From Przewalskia tangutica (taxonomy: Eukaryota > Streptophyta > Magnoliopsida > Solanales > Solanaceae), in NCBI GenBank assembly GCA_029844215.1, contig CM056736.1, positions 23,373,501-23,437,500 of the forward strand: a DNA stretch of 64,000 bases, written 5' to 3'. The notes beneath the pieces are model-generated. The model was not told where the DNA came from. It was given only the letters and a program-made list of their open reading frames with translations, and made no database searches. This document shows, one piece after another, positions 12,589-25,100 of the stretch (the stretch's first letter is position 1; the number at the start of each line of letters is the position of its first letter). The translations under genes and the position numbers were made by a program.

Positions 12589-12819
12589 TTTTATATATAG
12601 GAGTATCTTTTATGAATTTGCTATTTAAAAGATTAGTAAATTTTTTATGAAAGAAAATAAAAGAAACAGATGGCCATCATATTAGGACGACGAAAACTTT
12701 CTAATTTTTTTAAACTGCCAAAAATTGAATTTAGTTGAATTTAAATTACTAAATTGCCATCTGATCGATTCTCTGCCCCGCCGTACCCCGCCGCCGCCGC
12801 CACCAACCACCACTCCATC
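12589..12819 (+). promoter_or_regulatory. Presumed promoter and 5' UTR of the insertase gene
   Basis: Only about 230 bp separate the transposon end from the ATG. The region is AT-rich up to about 12765 (TATATATAG at 12593-12600) and then becomes a C-rich CCG-repeat leader, typical of a plant 5' UTR. The assignment is by position. No specific factor site is claimed. Confidence 0.45.
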
Positions 12820-13196
12820 ATGTCTGTTCAGAGATTCTCCCAGCTCCGCCGTTACACTCGTAATTCGCCGGAAATATACTTTCTCCACAATTTCACTTCT
12901 TCAGATTCTCATAGTAAACCCTCAAACCCTCCCAATCACTACCGCCGTGGCCACAGCCGGTATGTCCACTTTATCAACTCGTTATTACCATCACAGCCGC
13001 AACTTGTTATTCCAAACAGTGTTTCCTTCTGCCGTTCGTTCTTTACTCGCGACACTCGAATTGGTGACTCGGTGGTTGAGAACACGGCGTTGTTGATCAG
13101 CGAAAATGTTAGTGCAAGTGTTGAGGAGTCGATTCTTCCAGTACGTGTCTTGATGTCGTTGTTGGATGGTTGTCATGACCTCACTGGCTTCCCATG
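12820..13196 (+). CDS. OXA2: Insertase exon 1: targeting peptide and start of domain
   Basis: The first in-frame ATG is at 12820. The upstream in-frame codon at 12754 is TTG, so it is not used as a start. The peptide opens MSVQRFSQLRRYTRNS, rich in Arg and Ser with few acidic residues, as expected for a mitochondrial presequence. It ends in HDLTGFPW, with the Trp codon split by the donor GTAATA at 13197. The middle of the exon is poorly conserved in this family. Confidence 0.9.
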
Positions 13197-16100
13197 GTAA
13201 TAATACTCGGCACCTTCATATATGTTTGTGTGAATTTCAAAAATTCTAAGCTTTTATTCTGATATTGTAACACCTTGTTTGGATGGTTGTTACACATCGT
13301 ATCATAATGTATTGTATTATATTGTATTGTGTTGTATTCTATTGTACTCTATTGTTTGATGAATAGAGTGTTTGGATAGATTGTATCGATTCCCATTGTT
13401 ATATAATGCCACATATCACCGATTTGATGGATAAACCTAAAAAAAAATAGGGTGGGGTAGAGCTATTATAAAAAGGTAGGGTAAAGGATAAAATATGATT
13501 GTTAGATAATAGCCAAAGACAAAATGAGGAAAAAAAAACAAGGTAATGACTTGATTACACCAAATCATCGTTACATAACAAATATTGTATTTTAATTAAC
13601 AAGACGATACAATAGGTAACAACCATTCAAACAAGCTGGAAAAACTCCTAGTTCCGTTGTAGAACAAAAAATTATGAAACTTAGCTCTAAAAAATGTCTT
13701 TGATACACTAAGGTGAAAAGAGCTATGGTACACATCGTAAAATGTGTATAGAAAAGCAAGCAAACAATGCAGAAAATTGTAGTATCTTTACACATTAACA
13801 CATTGACTGAAGAGAGTTATTACTTGTGAATTGTATGGAAAACGTGTCAATATTGGTGGAAGCATGTCTATAATAAAGGACTGCATAATTTGGAAAGACT
13901 TGCCTGCGTTGGGATTTCAGTGGTAGATAGGTGCATGTCAAGAGTCAAATTTGACTCGACGTTTTCGTTGGGACTACTTTATCTTTTAACTTGTGCTCTG
14001 CTTACTACCTTTTATCTGATAAGAGCCAGCATTAGGCTTTCAGGACTAGCAGTAATAGGTTTTTTTATAAGGTAAAAGTTTATTGAAAAGGTACCAAGCT
14101 GTTACAAAAGAAAGCAGAACTTATAGAGACCAAACAGAGAAGCTCTTTCCTTCCTAACAACTCTAGAAAATCCATGTATTGGTCCAGAATAACTAACAAA
14201 TTGCTTTTACACCAGAAAAACAGATTAAGCAAACATTTACTTTTTATTCTAGAAACGTGAATTATATGCCCTTCAAAACAATCTTTATTCCTCTCAGCCA
14301 TAAGGTCCATAAGATGCAAAGTGGGCTGACCCCTTTAAAATTTCCAGCTTTCTAATAAGCTCCTTACATCCCTAGGCGTTACCCATAAAATAGCACAGAT
14401 GTTCAGAAATAGTTCCCAACGCTGTCTAGAAAATCTACAGTGAAGGAATAGACGATCAACCGTTTCCTGGTCTTCTTCACATAAGTAGCATCTATTGCAC
14501 AAAGAAGAACCCCTCCTCTGTAAATTGTTTTGAGTTAGACATGCTCCCCAGGTTGTAGTCCATCCCAAACAAGCTACCTTTACTGGAGCTTTTGTTTTCC
14601 AAATTATTTTCCAAGGCCAAGTATTATTCCAATGACCTATTTCCTTAGCAGTATGCTATAGTAGTTTTTAACTGTGAAAATTTTATATTTACTAGCTGTC
14701 CAAATCAAAGAATCCACCCGACTCTGATCAAGCTGGACTGAATTCAACTGCTGAAGTATTTGACTAACGTCTTCTAGTTCCCAATCATTCAAATTCCTTC
14801 TAAATTTATCTTCCACACAGAATTTGAATGAAATTCAGCAACAGTACCACTTTTATTAATGAAACAATTAAACAAAATAGGATATTTAGTCTTCAGACTT
14901 TCTTCCCCCACCCATACATCTGTCCAAAAATTGATTTTGTGCCCATTTCCAACCTCCAAAGTAGTATATTTCATGAACTCTTCCCAGAGCCTACAAATTC
15001 CCTTCCAGACTCCTTTATCATTCATCTGTAGTGGAGGAAAGTTCCACCCACCCTTCTTACCATATATAACTTTAATAAGCCTCTTGCAGATGTCATTACC
15101 ATCTATGTTATATCTCTAAATCCATTTGAATAACAAGCTCTTATTGTGTAATTTTAAGTTCCTGACCACCAATCACTCTGAAGAAAAAGTTCCTGACCCC
15201 CAATTCTCCACCCTTCTTATCTCCTAGAACACCTGCTATTTCACTAAGTGTATGCCCCTCTTGTTAGCATCTATCCCATAGAAACTGATGTTTTTCTCCA
15301 TTGCAGCTGGCATTGGGAACATGGACATTAGATAAGTTGGCATTCTATCTTAAGACACGGTTAATGGGGGTGAGTCTACCCCGAAAGATAAACACTGTTA
15401 ACCCATTAATTTGAGCCACACTTGCTTGGTGTTGCAGTTTTTTTTATTACAAGTAGAGACAGGGGACCACCATTTCAGAAACATTTCATTGTCATTAAAC
15501 ATCCACTTCCCCATTTTAATTCTCTCCGCTTCCATCTTTGAGGGCAATCAAACAAAAAGTATCCATCATTCAGTTCCTTAACTTTTACATTACACCTGCT
15601 GGAATTTTCCGGATTTTATTAGCCCATTGTTGTATTTTATTGTAGCATGGTGGCTTTAACTTATTATTCCTTAAGCAGCCCAACAAACCTCTGCGATGCG
15701 ATTCCACCCTGCTTCTAGGAGATCTTGTTTCAATCCGAAACCTATGTGCTCGGACTCTCCAAAAATGTTGCCGCACCCATGTCGGATTCTCCAAAAATAC
15801 TCTACTTTTGGAGTATCCAACACGCACCCGTCAACATTTTTGAAGAGTCCGAGCAACATAGTCCGAAACTGGTAAGGATCTGATAAATCATCATTTTCTC
15901 GAGAATGGTAACATAGGATCTGATAAATCATCATTCACCAGTTCAATTCGTCTTTTGGCCATTCTTCTAATTGAGCTACCCGGACATAGCTCCCTTTTCT
16001 GTTGACCTTGCTTCGTTCTGGCCTCTGTTTCTTCCCTTCTGTTACAAATTCTTTGATTTTTATCGCCAAGTCATCCAACATTACAAAATAAGAGAACGGG

Positions 16101-19100
16101 AAAGTTGACAAACAAGAACAGAATGGCGAATAGATGAAAGTAAGGGAATACTAGTACAGGTAGTTGCATTCATTGCTAACTTGTGACAATGGATGCCTAC
16201 TTATCTCATATGATCCTCCATTTAGCCAAATGCGGTAGTGTCTACTTTTTGCTGGGAGGAACTGGTTTGTTCAAAATCAAAATTGTTAGATATTTCATAT
16301 ACCATGCATTTTTTCCGTGTGAATTTATGCCTTAGGTTTTACGGGGTCTGTGCTGAATGCCGTTGTCTGTAATTCAATGTGAACTTTGTGCCTTGGGATT
16401 ATCAGGTTTGTACTTTCTATGAAAGGTACTATGCCATTAGCAGTAATTATCATGTTTTTTTTTGTGTTTAAAAGAAATGGTTAAGCAGATCAATTCTGTA
16501 CTTTACTGGTACTAATCAGGAAAACACTCCTGTCAACTCCTTCACGTCACCAAGTGTCCCACAGGGAGCGCACAATTTTTTAACCAAGGAGGAACATTGT
16601 TGTTGACGAAATTCCTTCCAAAAGCGCATAGAACAATCCCATAATGTCTTAATTTATTATTTTCTTGTTCTATCTTTTATCCCGTGCTAGTATATGGGCC
16701 CTTGATTTTGAAATCATACGGTATACGTACTTTGTGCAGGTGGATAATAATAGCTTCTTCAACGGTGGCTATGAGGCTCACATTATTCCCGTTTGTAATA
16801 TTGCAACTCCACAAGTTGAAGAGGATCGGAGAGTTATTTCCTAAATGTGAGGCTTTGTTCTTAACACCATTCATTTTCTTTTTCTTTTTCTTTTTCTTTT
16901 TCTTGCTAACCGTGGTGTCCGGGCCAGCTTGCATGCACCTCGACTAATTCCATGGGGTACTTGCTACCTCCCACCAGCACAGGTACCGGGTGACTTCATC
17001 CACCAAGGCTTGGACATATGGGAAGAAATCACCTAGTGTTTTGGCCTCACCTAGGACTTGAACCCGAGACATACATTTTCTTTTATCAGATGCTAATTTT
17101 GGGACTTAGAAGTAGGATGGAGTGAAAGAGGGTAATGCGTCCCTTTGGTTGGAGTTTTGAAGCAAAGATATTTGGGGCCTGTTGTCCTTACAACTTATTT
17201 CATTATCTCAAGTTCTCAACTTCAAATTGAGATGTTATTTGCAAATCAATGTTTGTTTAGTTTGGTCCATTATTTCAACCTCAACCTGAAATAGAGAATT
17301 TGAAGTTGAAAACCCAATTTGAGGAGTATCTCAAGTGAATAATGGTTTTACTCACAAGACTTTAACTTTGATCCCAAGTGAAAATGTGTCCAAACACAAC
17401 TAACTTCCGAATACTCTTTTTCAACTTCAACTTTAAGTACTCTCATTTTTCAACTTCAACCAAATATTGTCCACACACTCATTTAGAGTATTAAAATCTT
17501 CAAAGGAGATGCTCTCATATTTGGATTAGAAAAACTTTCTGTCTTCCTATTTGCAAAATCAATTTGGTAAGATGCTGAGTGAATTTTAGTTTTATCTGCA
17601 GTTCTACTTCTTTCCCTCCAAGTGCTTCAGTATATATTCACCCTAGAGTAGAGTGGGTTATAGATTCATTTCGTCATTTCATGTTTCTTGAGGTGCTCTT
17701 CTTTAAAATGAAATTTACCCAATGTCCCCAAGAGGTTTGAATCCTAGCTGCAATACCTGGTTTGTCCCATCTGCTTCCACCTTGATGGCATAACTTGGGA
17801 AATCCATGCTTGTGGTCCGACCAAGTTTCCCAGTACTGATTGAAAAAGACCAAAAAAGCGAACCAGGATAACTTTGTTCATGCTGCTATTTTCTTTGTTC
17901 CTTAAAGAGTATCTTATAATGACACGTCCACCCTCCAAAATATAGATGGAAAATAAATAGTGAAGAGGCTAGCCTCAATGAGTTATTTGAGACAGTGGAC
18001 ATAGTATTTACCTCTTAATAAAGATGTATGCACACCAGAGGTTATTAATTTTCAACTGATCTTTTTATGCATTTTTAAGTGCCTCCTCCATTGCCTCCGC
18101 CTATGTCAGGAAGGAGTGTCAGGGACCAACTTAAAATATTTTTCAAGGAGAAACAAGCAGCAGGCTGTCCTTCATTTTTTTGGTACTTCGCCTCTCTGAC
18201 AGTTCAGGTGATAATCCTATCTATTTTATTATATCAAGTTTATATGCCCTAGAAGATCTTCTATATAATTACTATATTTCATTATACATTTTAGAACTCT
18301 GAGGAAATTGTTACCTTCATTTGGGCAACCTTGGGTAGCAAAAGTTACTCGATTTCCGATGAGATTTCCCGATCATTATACTTTATATGATTTACAAAAG
18401 TTTTGTCCTTAGATCCTACTAAACTTCAATGATTCCAATTGATATTTCAAGTAATCTTACTATTTTAGGCTTTCATTTCCAATGTAAGAAGGTATTATTT
18501 TGTATATCAAGTTCAAGTTATTAACATATGATCTAGAAAACCTTCCCCAAGCTAAGTGCCTTTTAGGTTAGATAGCGAATTATGAGCTTCCTGTTGTTCC
18601 CCGAAATGAACGATCTGCATATAAGGTGGCAGTGAGCCCAAACAAAAAAGTGGAATCTTTAATCATGTTTTTCTCATTTGAGTGGTGACATATGTAAACA
18701 AAAAGGTTTAGAATAGCTGCTTTCCCAAAAAATTAATAATTTAGAATAGGTGTTGTTGGGATTGTGAAGTTGTTGTTCCTTTAGTGAATCTTCTACGAAG
18801 GATCATTTTATAGGATCTTCTAGAATGACCTCATGAGAGCTTTAGACTGATTTTAAGCGGACAATATATTTGTGCTAAGAGTGTTTATTCATCCTTAATT
18901 TCCATCTTGGTTCCTAAAAGGGTACTTTTGTTACCGGTATATAGATTGCTCTGGGTTAGTGGTTTAGCTTTTGATCTGGTTCTAAGAGAATTGCTTTTGG
19001 TTTTGTTCTTAGATGACAATATTCATTTTGAGAATTGATTTTGTGCTTGTTAAAAAGAATAGTTTTTGTTAAAAGGGAAAAGGGTCATATTTGCCCTCAA

Positions 19101-22100
19101 ACTTAAGGAAAATGGTCGTATTTGCCCTTCGTTAAAGTTGGGGTCAAATATGCCCTTCCTGTTATGAAAGTTGTTATATTTGTCCCTTTTTAACAGAAAT
19201 GCCACGTGGGAGACACATCAGTAGGTGGGACCCACATCACCACCCCCACTACTTCTATTTCCTCTGTTCATCCGACCAACCAGCTGCTCCGGTGACCGGA
19301 GCAGCCAACCACCCCATCGTTGACGCCAGTTCGCCGGAAACCACAATTAATACCGAAAAATTCAGAATGTCGCCGGAGCGACCAAAAATCGTGTAAAAGC
19401 AGACAACAAACCCCAAACAGTAAAGCCGACAAGGTCGCTAGAGTTTTAAAAAAACTCCGGCTAGATAAAAAAAATCAGAAATTCAGTCCATTAGCAAAAG
19501 TAGACAACAGTCCGAAAATAAAGCCAACAGAGGTCGCTGGAGTTTTAAAAACTACGGCCAGATACCAAAATCAGGAAAATCAGTCCGGTTAACCAAAACA
19601 GATACCAAAAATATAGCCGGACAGATGTCGCCGGAGTTTTATAAACTCTGGCCAGATACAAAACCCGGAAAATTAGTCCCAACAAGGCAACAACCAAAGC
19701 ATGCAACAGATCCAAAATAGAACCGAACCAAGGCCGCCGGAGTTCAGATTCAATAATCGAACCAATCAGTCCAAACAAACAGAATATGCAACGAATAAAA
19801 AATAGAACCGAACCAAAGCCGCCGGAGTTCAAACTCCGACTAGTTTCAATAGCACAAAAAGGAGGGCGACATCGTCACTTTCACAGAGAGGTACGTCGGA
19901 GCGACGCCGTCGTGGTGGTTTGGTGGTGTTAGACTGAGGTGAGGGGTAAAGGGTTGTGTCGACAGGGTTTCACCGGAGCTCGGAGCTCCGGTGGGGATGC
20001 AGAGGGTCCGCGGGTGCTCCTCTCGAGTAAATAAGAGGATCTCCAAAATGAGAAATGGGTATGTCGGCTGACCCTTTAATGTGGGGTAGGTTTTAGGATG
20101 AGAGGGGTAAATTAAATGGGAGGGGGTCCGAAAATTTTAGAGGTGGAGGGGTTGGCTCCTCCGGTCATCGGAGCAGCTGGTTGGTCGGATAAACAGAGGG
20201 AGTAGAAGCATTGGGGGTGGTGATGTGGGTCCCACCTGCTGATGTGTCTCCCACGTGGCGTCCTCGTGACATTTTCTTAAAAGGAGCAAATATAACAACT
20301 TTCATAACGGAAAGGACATATTTGACCCCAAACTTTAACGGAGGGAAAATATGACCCTTTTCCTCAAGTTTGAGGGCAAATATGACCCTTTCCCCTTGTT
20401 AAAAATAAGAATTGGTTTTTGTTTGTCTTTTGGAAAATCAACACTATTGCTTAAGACAAATTTGAGGCTTTTCATATGGGTGAATTGATAGATTAAAACT
20501 AACTTAACATCTTTGCTATTAAAGATATTTTTGTATAATTTTTTTAAAGGGTAAAAGATCCTGTTGGTAAAAAAAAGACTAGGGTCCAAATAGCCAATTA
20601 CTAAAGCAGAAAAGGTGAGAAAATGCTGACTGATTGTTTAGTAAGTTCCAAAACAATGTAGGCGCTGACTGATATAGATTCACGGAGGTGAAAATTGTTT
20701 ATCCAAAGGGATAAACAAATGGGAAGCACACAAAGGGATAAAACTGCTGACATGTTGATGCAGATGTGGGATTAGAAAGCCATTGAAAATTTTGAGGAAC
20801 AAAGTGCTAGCTTGCATCTGATGGGTCCTATGGGGCACCTGGACCTCCAGGTGCTTCGAAGGGAAATCTGTCCCTGTACAGCAGCTAAACTGCAATTAGC
20901 AAGATGTAAAGGGTGAAGACAACATGTTAGAATTCATTAGTTCTTTTCAGATTACAGATGGGAGCCCTTCTTTTTGTTTTTGGAATAAGGGGTTCCCAGA
21001 TTATGTATCCGCAAGCACCATCATCATGCTTTTCTGTTAATATTAGTAAAATACTACTTTCCTGTTCAAAGAAAAAAAGGAAATGGGAAGGACTCAAAGT
21101 TCAATCAAGGGGAGAATAGGTTTAACCCAAGAGAAAAACAAGCAATTTAATTACTCTAAGAGAAAAGAAAGGACGGAGAAAACATATTTAAATTTTAAAC
21201 AGGGATTTTCTTACTATAAGCATCCAACCTAATGGTTAAAAAGGAACAAGGGAATCACCACCACAAGCAGTTTTTTAAGGTTTTCTCAACAAGCTTCAAG
21301 CTTAATTCTATTGAAATCTAGCTCATAAATACAAAGACAAGTTCTTTATAGTAGCATAACTACCCTAGGCCCATTATGAACAACGTCCTATTGATTTGAC
21401 CTCAAAATACGTACATAACCAATAAAAACCGAAGGGAACAATTCTTCGCCAGCAAAAGTATCATTTCTATCGCGTGATTGCTAATTCAACATTCTGCCTC
21501 ACCCCAATGGTTGGGCTGTGATCGCAGTCTGTGGTGCTGCGCTAGCAAGTCTGCTCGTCCTGCTTAACTTCATCATTGGCTGTGATTTCGGATTAGGTGT
21601 AGTAGTAGCAGTAGTTGTTGTTATCTGCTTGAGGACATCTTTTCCGTCTTCGACCCAGTTCAGTTAGTTAATGTTCTTGAAAGTTACATGTTTTAGAATT
21701 CATTAATTGCCAATTTAGTACGAGTAGGAGTTAGACTACAATAATTATGTTTCTTATTCCTTGTCTGTTTACTTTATTTTGTCTTTGATGAACAATTCAC
21801 CCTAAAAAGTAGATGCATTAATTTTGATTTTATTGTCACATGCAGAGTATTGTTGAAGCTTTTGAAACCTACACATGAAATTTTGTATTTTATTGATGAA
21901 AGTAGGATGTGGTAATCTTGCCATCTTTTTGATGTTATGATCTTTATGCATTTTTAAGGTGCCTTGCTTTCTTCTTTGGATTACGACTATTAGAAGAATG
22001 TCACTGGATCATCATGAAGGCTTTGATTGTGTAAGAGCACCCTTATTCATTTACGCAATTCTTGTGTAGGGTTGGTTTTCTTTTTGGTATTATAACTCGT

Positions 22101-25100
22101 TTTCTTTTCCCTCTTAATTGTTTAGTCTGGTTTTGTATCATCATCTTTTACAAGGTTCAATTTTTTTTTTTTTTTTGAAACTGGTAAATTTGTATTCCTC
22201 AGCATTCAGGATATGCTGGAGACCATCAAAAAGAGTAAAACTGAAGACAGAAAGAGTAAATAAATACTTACAGTGATCTTAATAAATCTATAAAATGATC
22301 TATATCTTCTAATCCTATTTCTTTACACCAAAAAGTAGAAAGAAACTATAAATTCCATTTGATTTTCTGAATTGGATCTATCTTCAAAACACCCCCCCCC
22401 CCCCCATTCCTTTCTTTCCAAATAGTGGTACAATGAGGGGTCATCCTCCACTTTTTCTGGATCTTGCTGCCTCCTCTTATCATCCAACAGCTTAGTAGAT
22501 CTGCATTATGCTCAGGTATAGTCCAATTAGTCTCTGTCAGGTTGAAGAACAAAGACTAAAGTTGTGCTTGAATATGCAATGAAGAAAAAGATGGTTGTTG
22601 GTTTCATCTGCTTCATTGCAAAGATAACATCTGGATACTATGATGCTATCCTTTCTCTTCAGTACTTCATGTGTTAAACAAGCCCTCTTTGCCACCAACC
22701 AGGTGAAGCATTTCACCTTTGTTTGGGGCTGGACACTTCCATATTTTCATTCAAAATTTTGGCTGCTCCCCATTCTGCACCATGTCCTCCTTTTATAAGC
22801 CCTGTTTACAGTGAATTGCCCATCACTATTGTGCCTCCATCTCAAAGTGTCTGGATCAGTGGTAATGCCATGAAAATTACCAAATCCTATTCAACAGACC
22901 CTATCCACCTCTCAGTCATTCAAAAAATTCTGAAAACTAAGTCCCATCCCTGATTCTCCAAACTTCATATATAGTGACCTCTGGGTTGTTACATAGAATT
23001 GTTGTTGTTACTGCATATAAACCATGTTACCTTCTATCCTGAGACTAGCCTAATGTTGTCCCAACTCTCTATTGTGGACTCCTCACCTTTCAGACCATGA
23101 ACCCCCACAAAATTCAACTCCGTTATACCACAAATTCTCCAGATCTCCCTCTAGCAGGAACCATTTTACTTCTCATCCACCTCCCTATCCACAAGCTCCT
23201 AACCGGTGTCTTCACTTTTTCCTCTAACCTCTAGCCGAAGTATATAGTTTTTTGTTATAACATTGCTTTAGTTAGTAGTCTAAGAGCCTGTTTGGATTGG
23301 CTTGTTTTGGGTTCTTTTAAGCCAAAATAGCTTTTAAGCACTTTTTTAGTGTTTGGGTAAAACAGAAAAGTGCTTTTAAGCATTTGCTTTTAAAAGCGAT
23401 AACTTAGAATTCCTAATGTATGGCTTTTGGCTTATAAGTCAAAAGCCATTAGCCCATCCAAACGGGCTCTAATTCCTGCATCTATATACTATTTTTAAAG
23501 CTTCGGAATCCTTTTGTGTTTAAATATTCTGTCCACTTGATGATACTTATTTCCATTTTCTTTCATTGTAGGGGGGCACTCTTTGGTTCCAGAACTTGAC
23601 CGAGTTCCCTAGTGGTGTTTTAGGGCCAGTCTTTCCTTTACTGATTGCTGGATTGCATTATGTCAACGTACAGGTATCTTGGTTTTATCAACCTGAGGTT
23701 TACTACCTTTCTGTTTTGATGTTATCTTAACTTCCGGTACCAGAGTTTCATGAAGGGATTAAGAGATCTGTACCTTCTTCTTGTCCTGTCCTTGGTACTA
23801 GATACAATTTGACATATAATTTCTTTTCCTTCTCTGTTTGGAGGTTGGGCTGCTATCTTACTTATGTTTAGGTATTTGATAGTCAACATGATCATTTCGT
23901 GTGGTTAACCATCACTTTATGTTCAGACATGTTCTTTCTGTGCCCACTCTGCAATGTTGGTGGGTCTTGGTTACTGTTTCATGTATGGGGCGGGCCTGAA
24001 TCAAGTAGGAAAAGGGAAAAAATGTTCAGTTCTATAGGTATGAGACACCTGCGTACCGGCATCATTTTTGTTTCTTAATTTTTTCCTCCAATGCTAGTAC
24101 TATGGTCAATACTTCTTCCTTGCATGGTTTTCAACAGTTAAAACCCTTTTTCCAAACAATGGTGCTGCCAAACATTGAGTTTGTAATCTCAGAACCCCCC
24201 TACCCCCGGGTGCTCAAAACTTCCGATGACCGAAGATTTAACCGGCAGGTGGACCGTCCTTCCATCTGTATTCAATCAATTTATAAGACCTGCTCTGTAA
24301 AGCAGGGTCTTTCCAACTGTAATGTAGAATGTTAGAAAAGAGACTTCATCTTGGTTTGGATGATTAATGAGCAAAAACTGACTGGAGTACTTGAGTTTAG
24401 CAGTTAGCAAGATGGGTTAGGAACCGAAAAGTACTTTTGGAATTTCCTCATCTTATTATTTTGTTCTTACTGCTTTTCTTTTTAAAATCTCTTGCCTTTT
24501 CTCTCCCTTTTCCTCAGAAAGCATCTTGAGGAAATGGTTTCCCGGAAGTTTCACCCGCAAAAAGGTACCACAGAAAAAGAAAAATAGAAGAAAAATGACC
24601 CAACTTAGGTATCGCTGGTAACCCTTGGGTTTCGTGCGTGAGTGCAGGGAGGGCGTAAATTATGTCTTTGTGGTGCTGGGCAGTGTTATTAAAAGTGAAA
24701 AGCGCAAAAGAACTCTAAGGTCCGTTGGGGCTTTAAGCGCAAAGTGAAAATAAAGTGTGGGCTTTAATGAAAAAAGGCGCAAATGGAAAAAAATACAAAT
24801 ATATATGTTTGGTCCAAGATTAATAATTATACCCATGAATAATAAATATATGGATAAAGAAATTGAAAAAAAATACGATAAAGTGAAATATCAATTGTTT
24901 AGTGTCACCTCTTCAGGGGACGCTCATTGGCAAGGAAAAGTATGTCCTAGAGCGTTGATAATGACACTGAAACTCACATTAAGCGACGTGAAGTGCTCAA
25001 CACGTTTGAGCCTCGCCTCAGGGTTTAAGCGCACCTTTGACAATACTGGTGCTGGGTAGGTGCCAGTATGATGCTGAAAATCTGCAGTGTACGGCCATAT

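Noticed and set aside
12754..12819. In-frame extension upstream of the insertase ATG
   Set aside because: The apparent start at 12754 is a TTG codon. The CCG-repeat sequence reads as 5' UTR and the first ATG is at 12820 before an Arg-rich targeting peptide.
12682..12888. Minus-strand frame over the insertase leader and exon 1
   Set aside because: It is a poly-Gly shadow of the CCG repeat and of exon 1 on the + strand.
17100..17500. Possible MITE between insertase exons 2 and 3
   Set aside because: There are AACTTCAA and TTGAAGTT phrases that could pair, but no clear tips or duplication could be defined.
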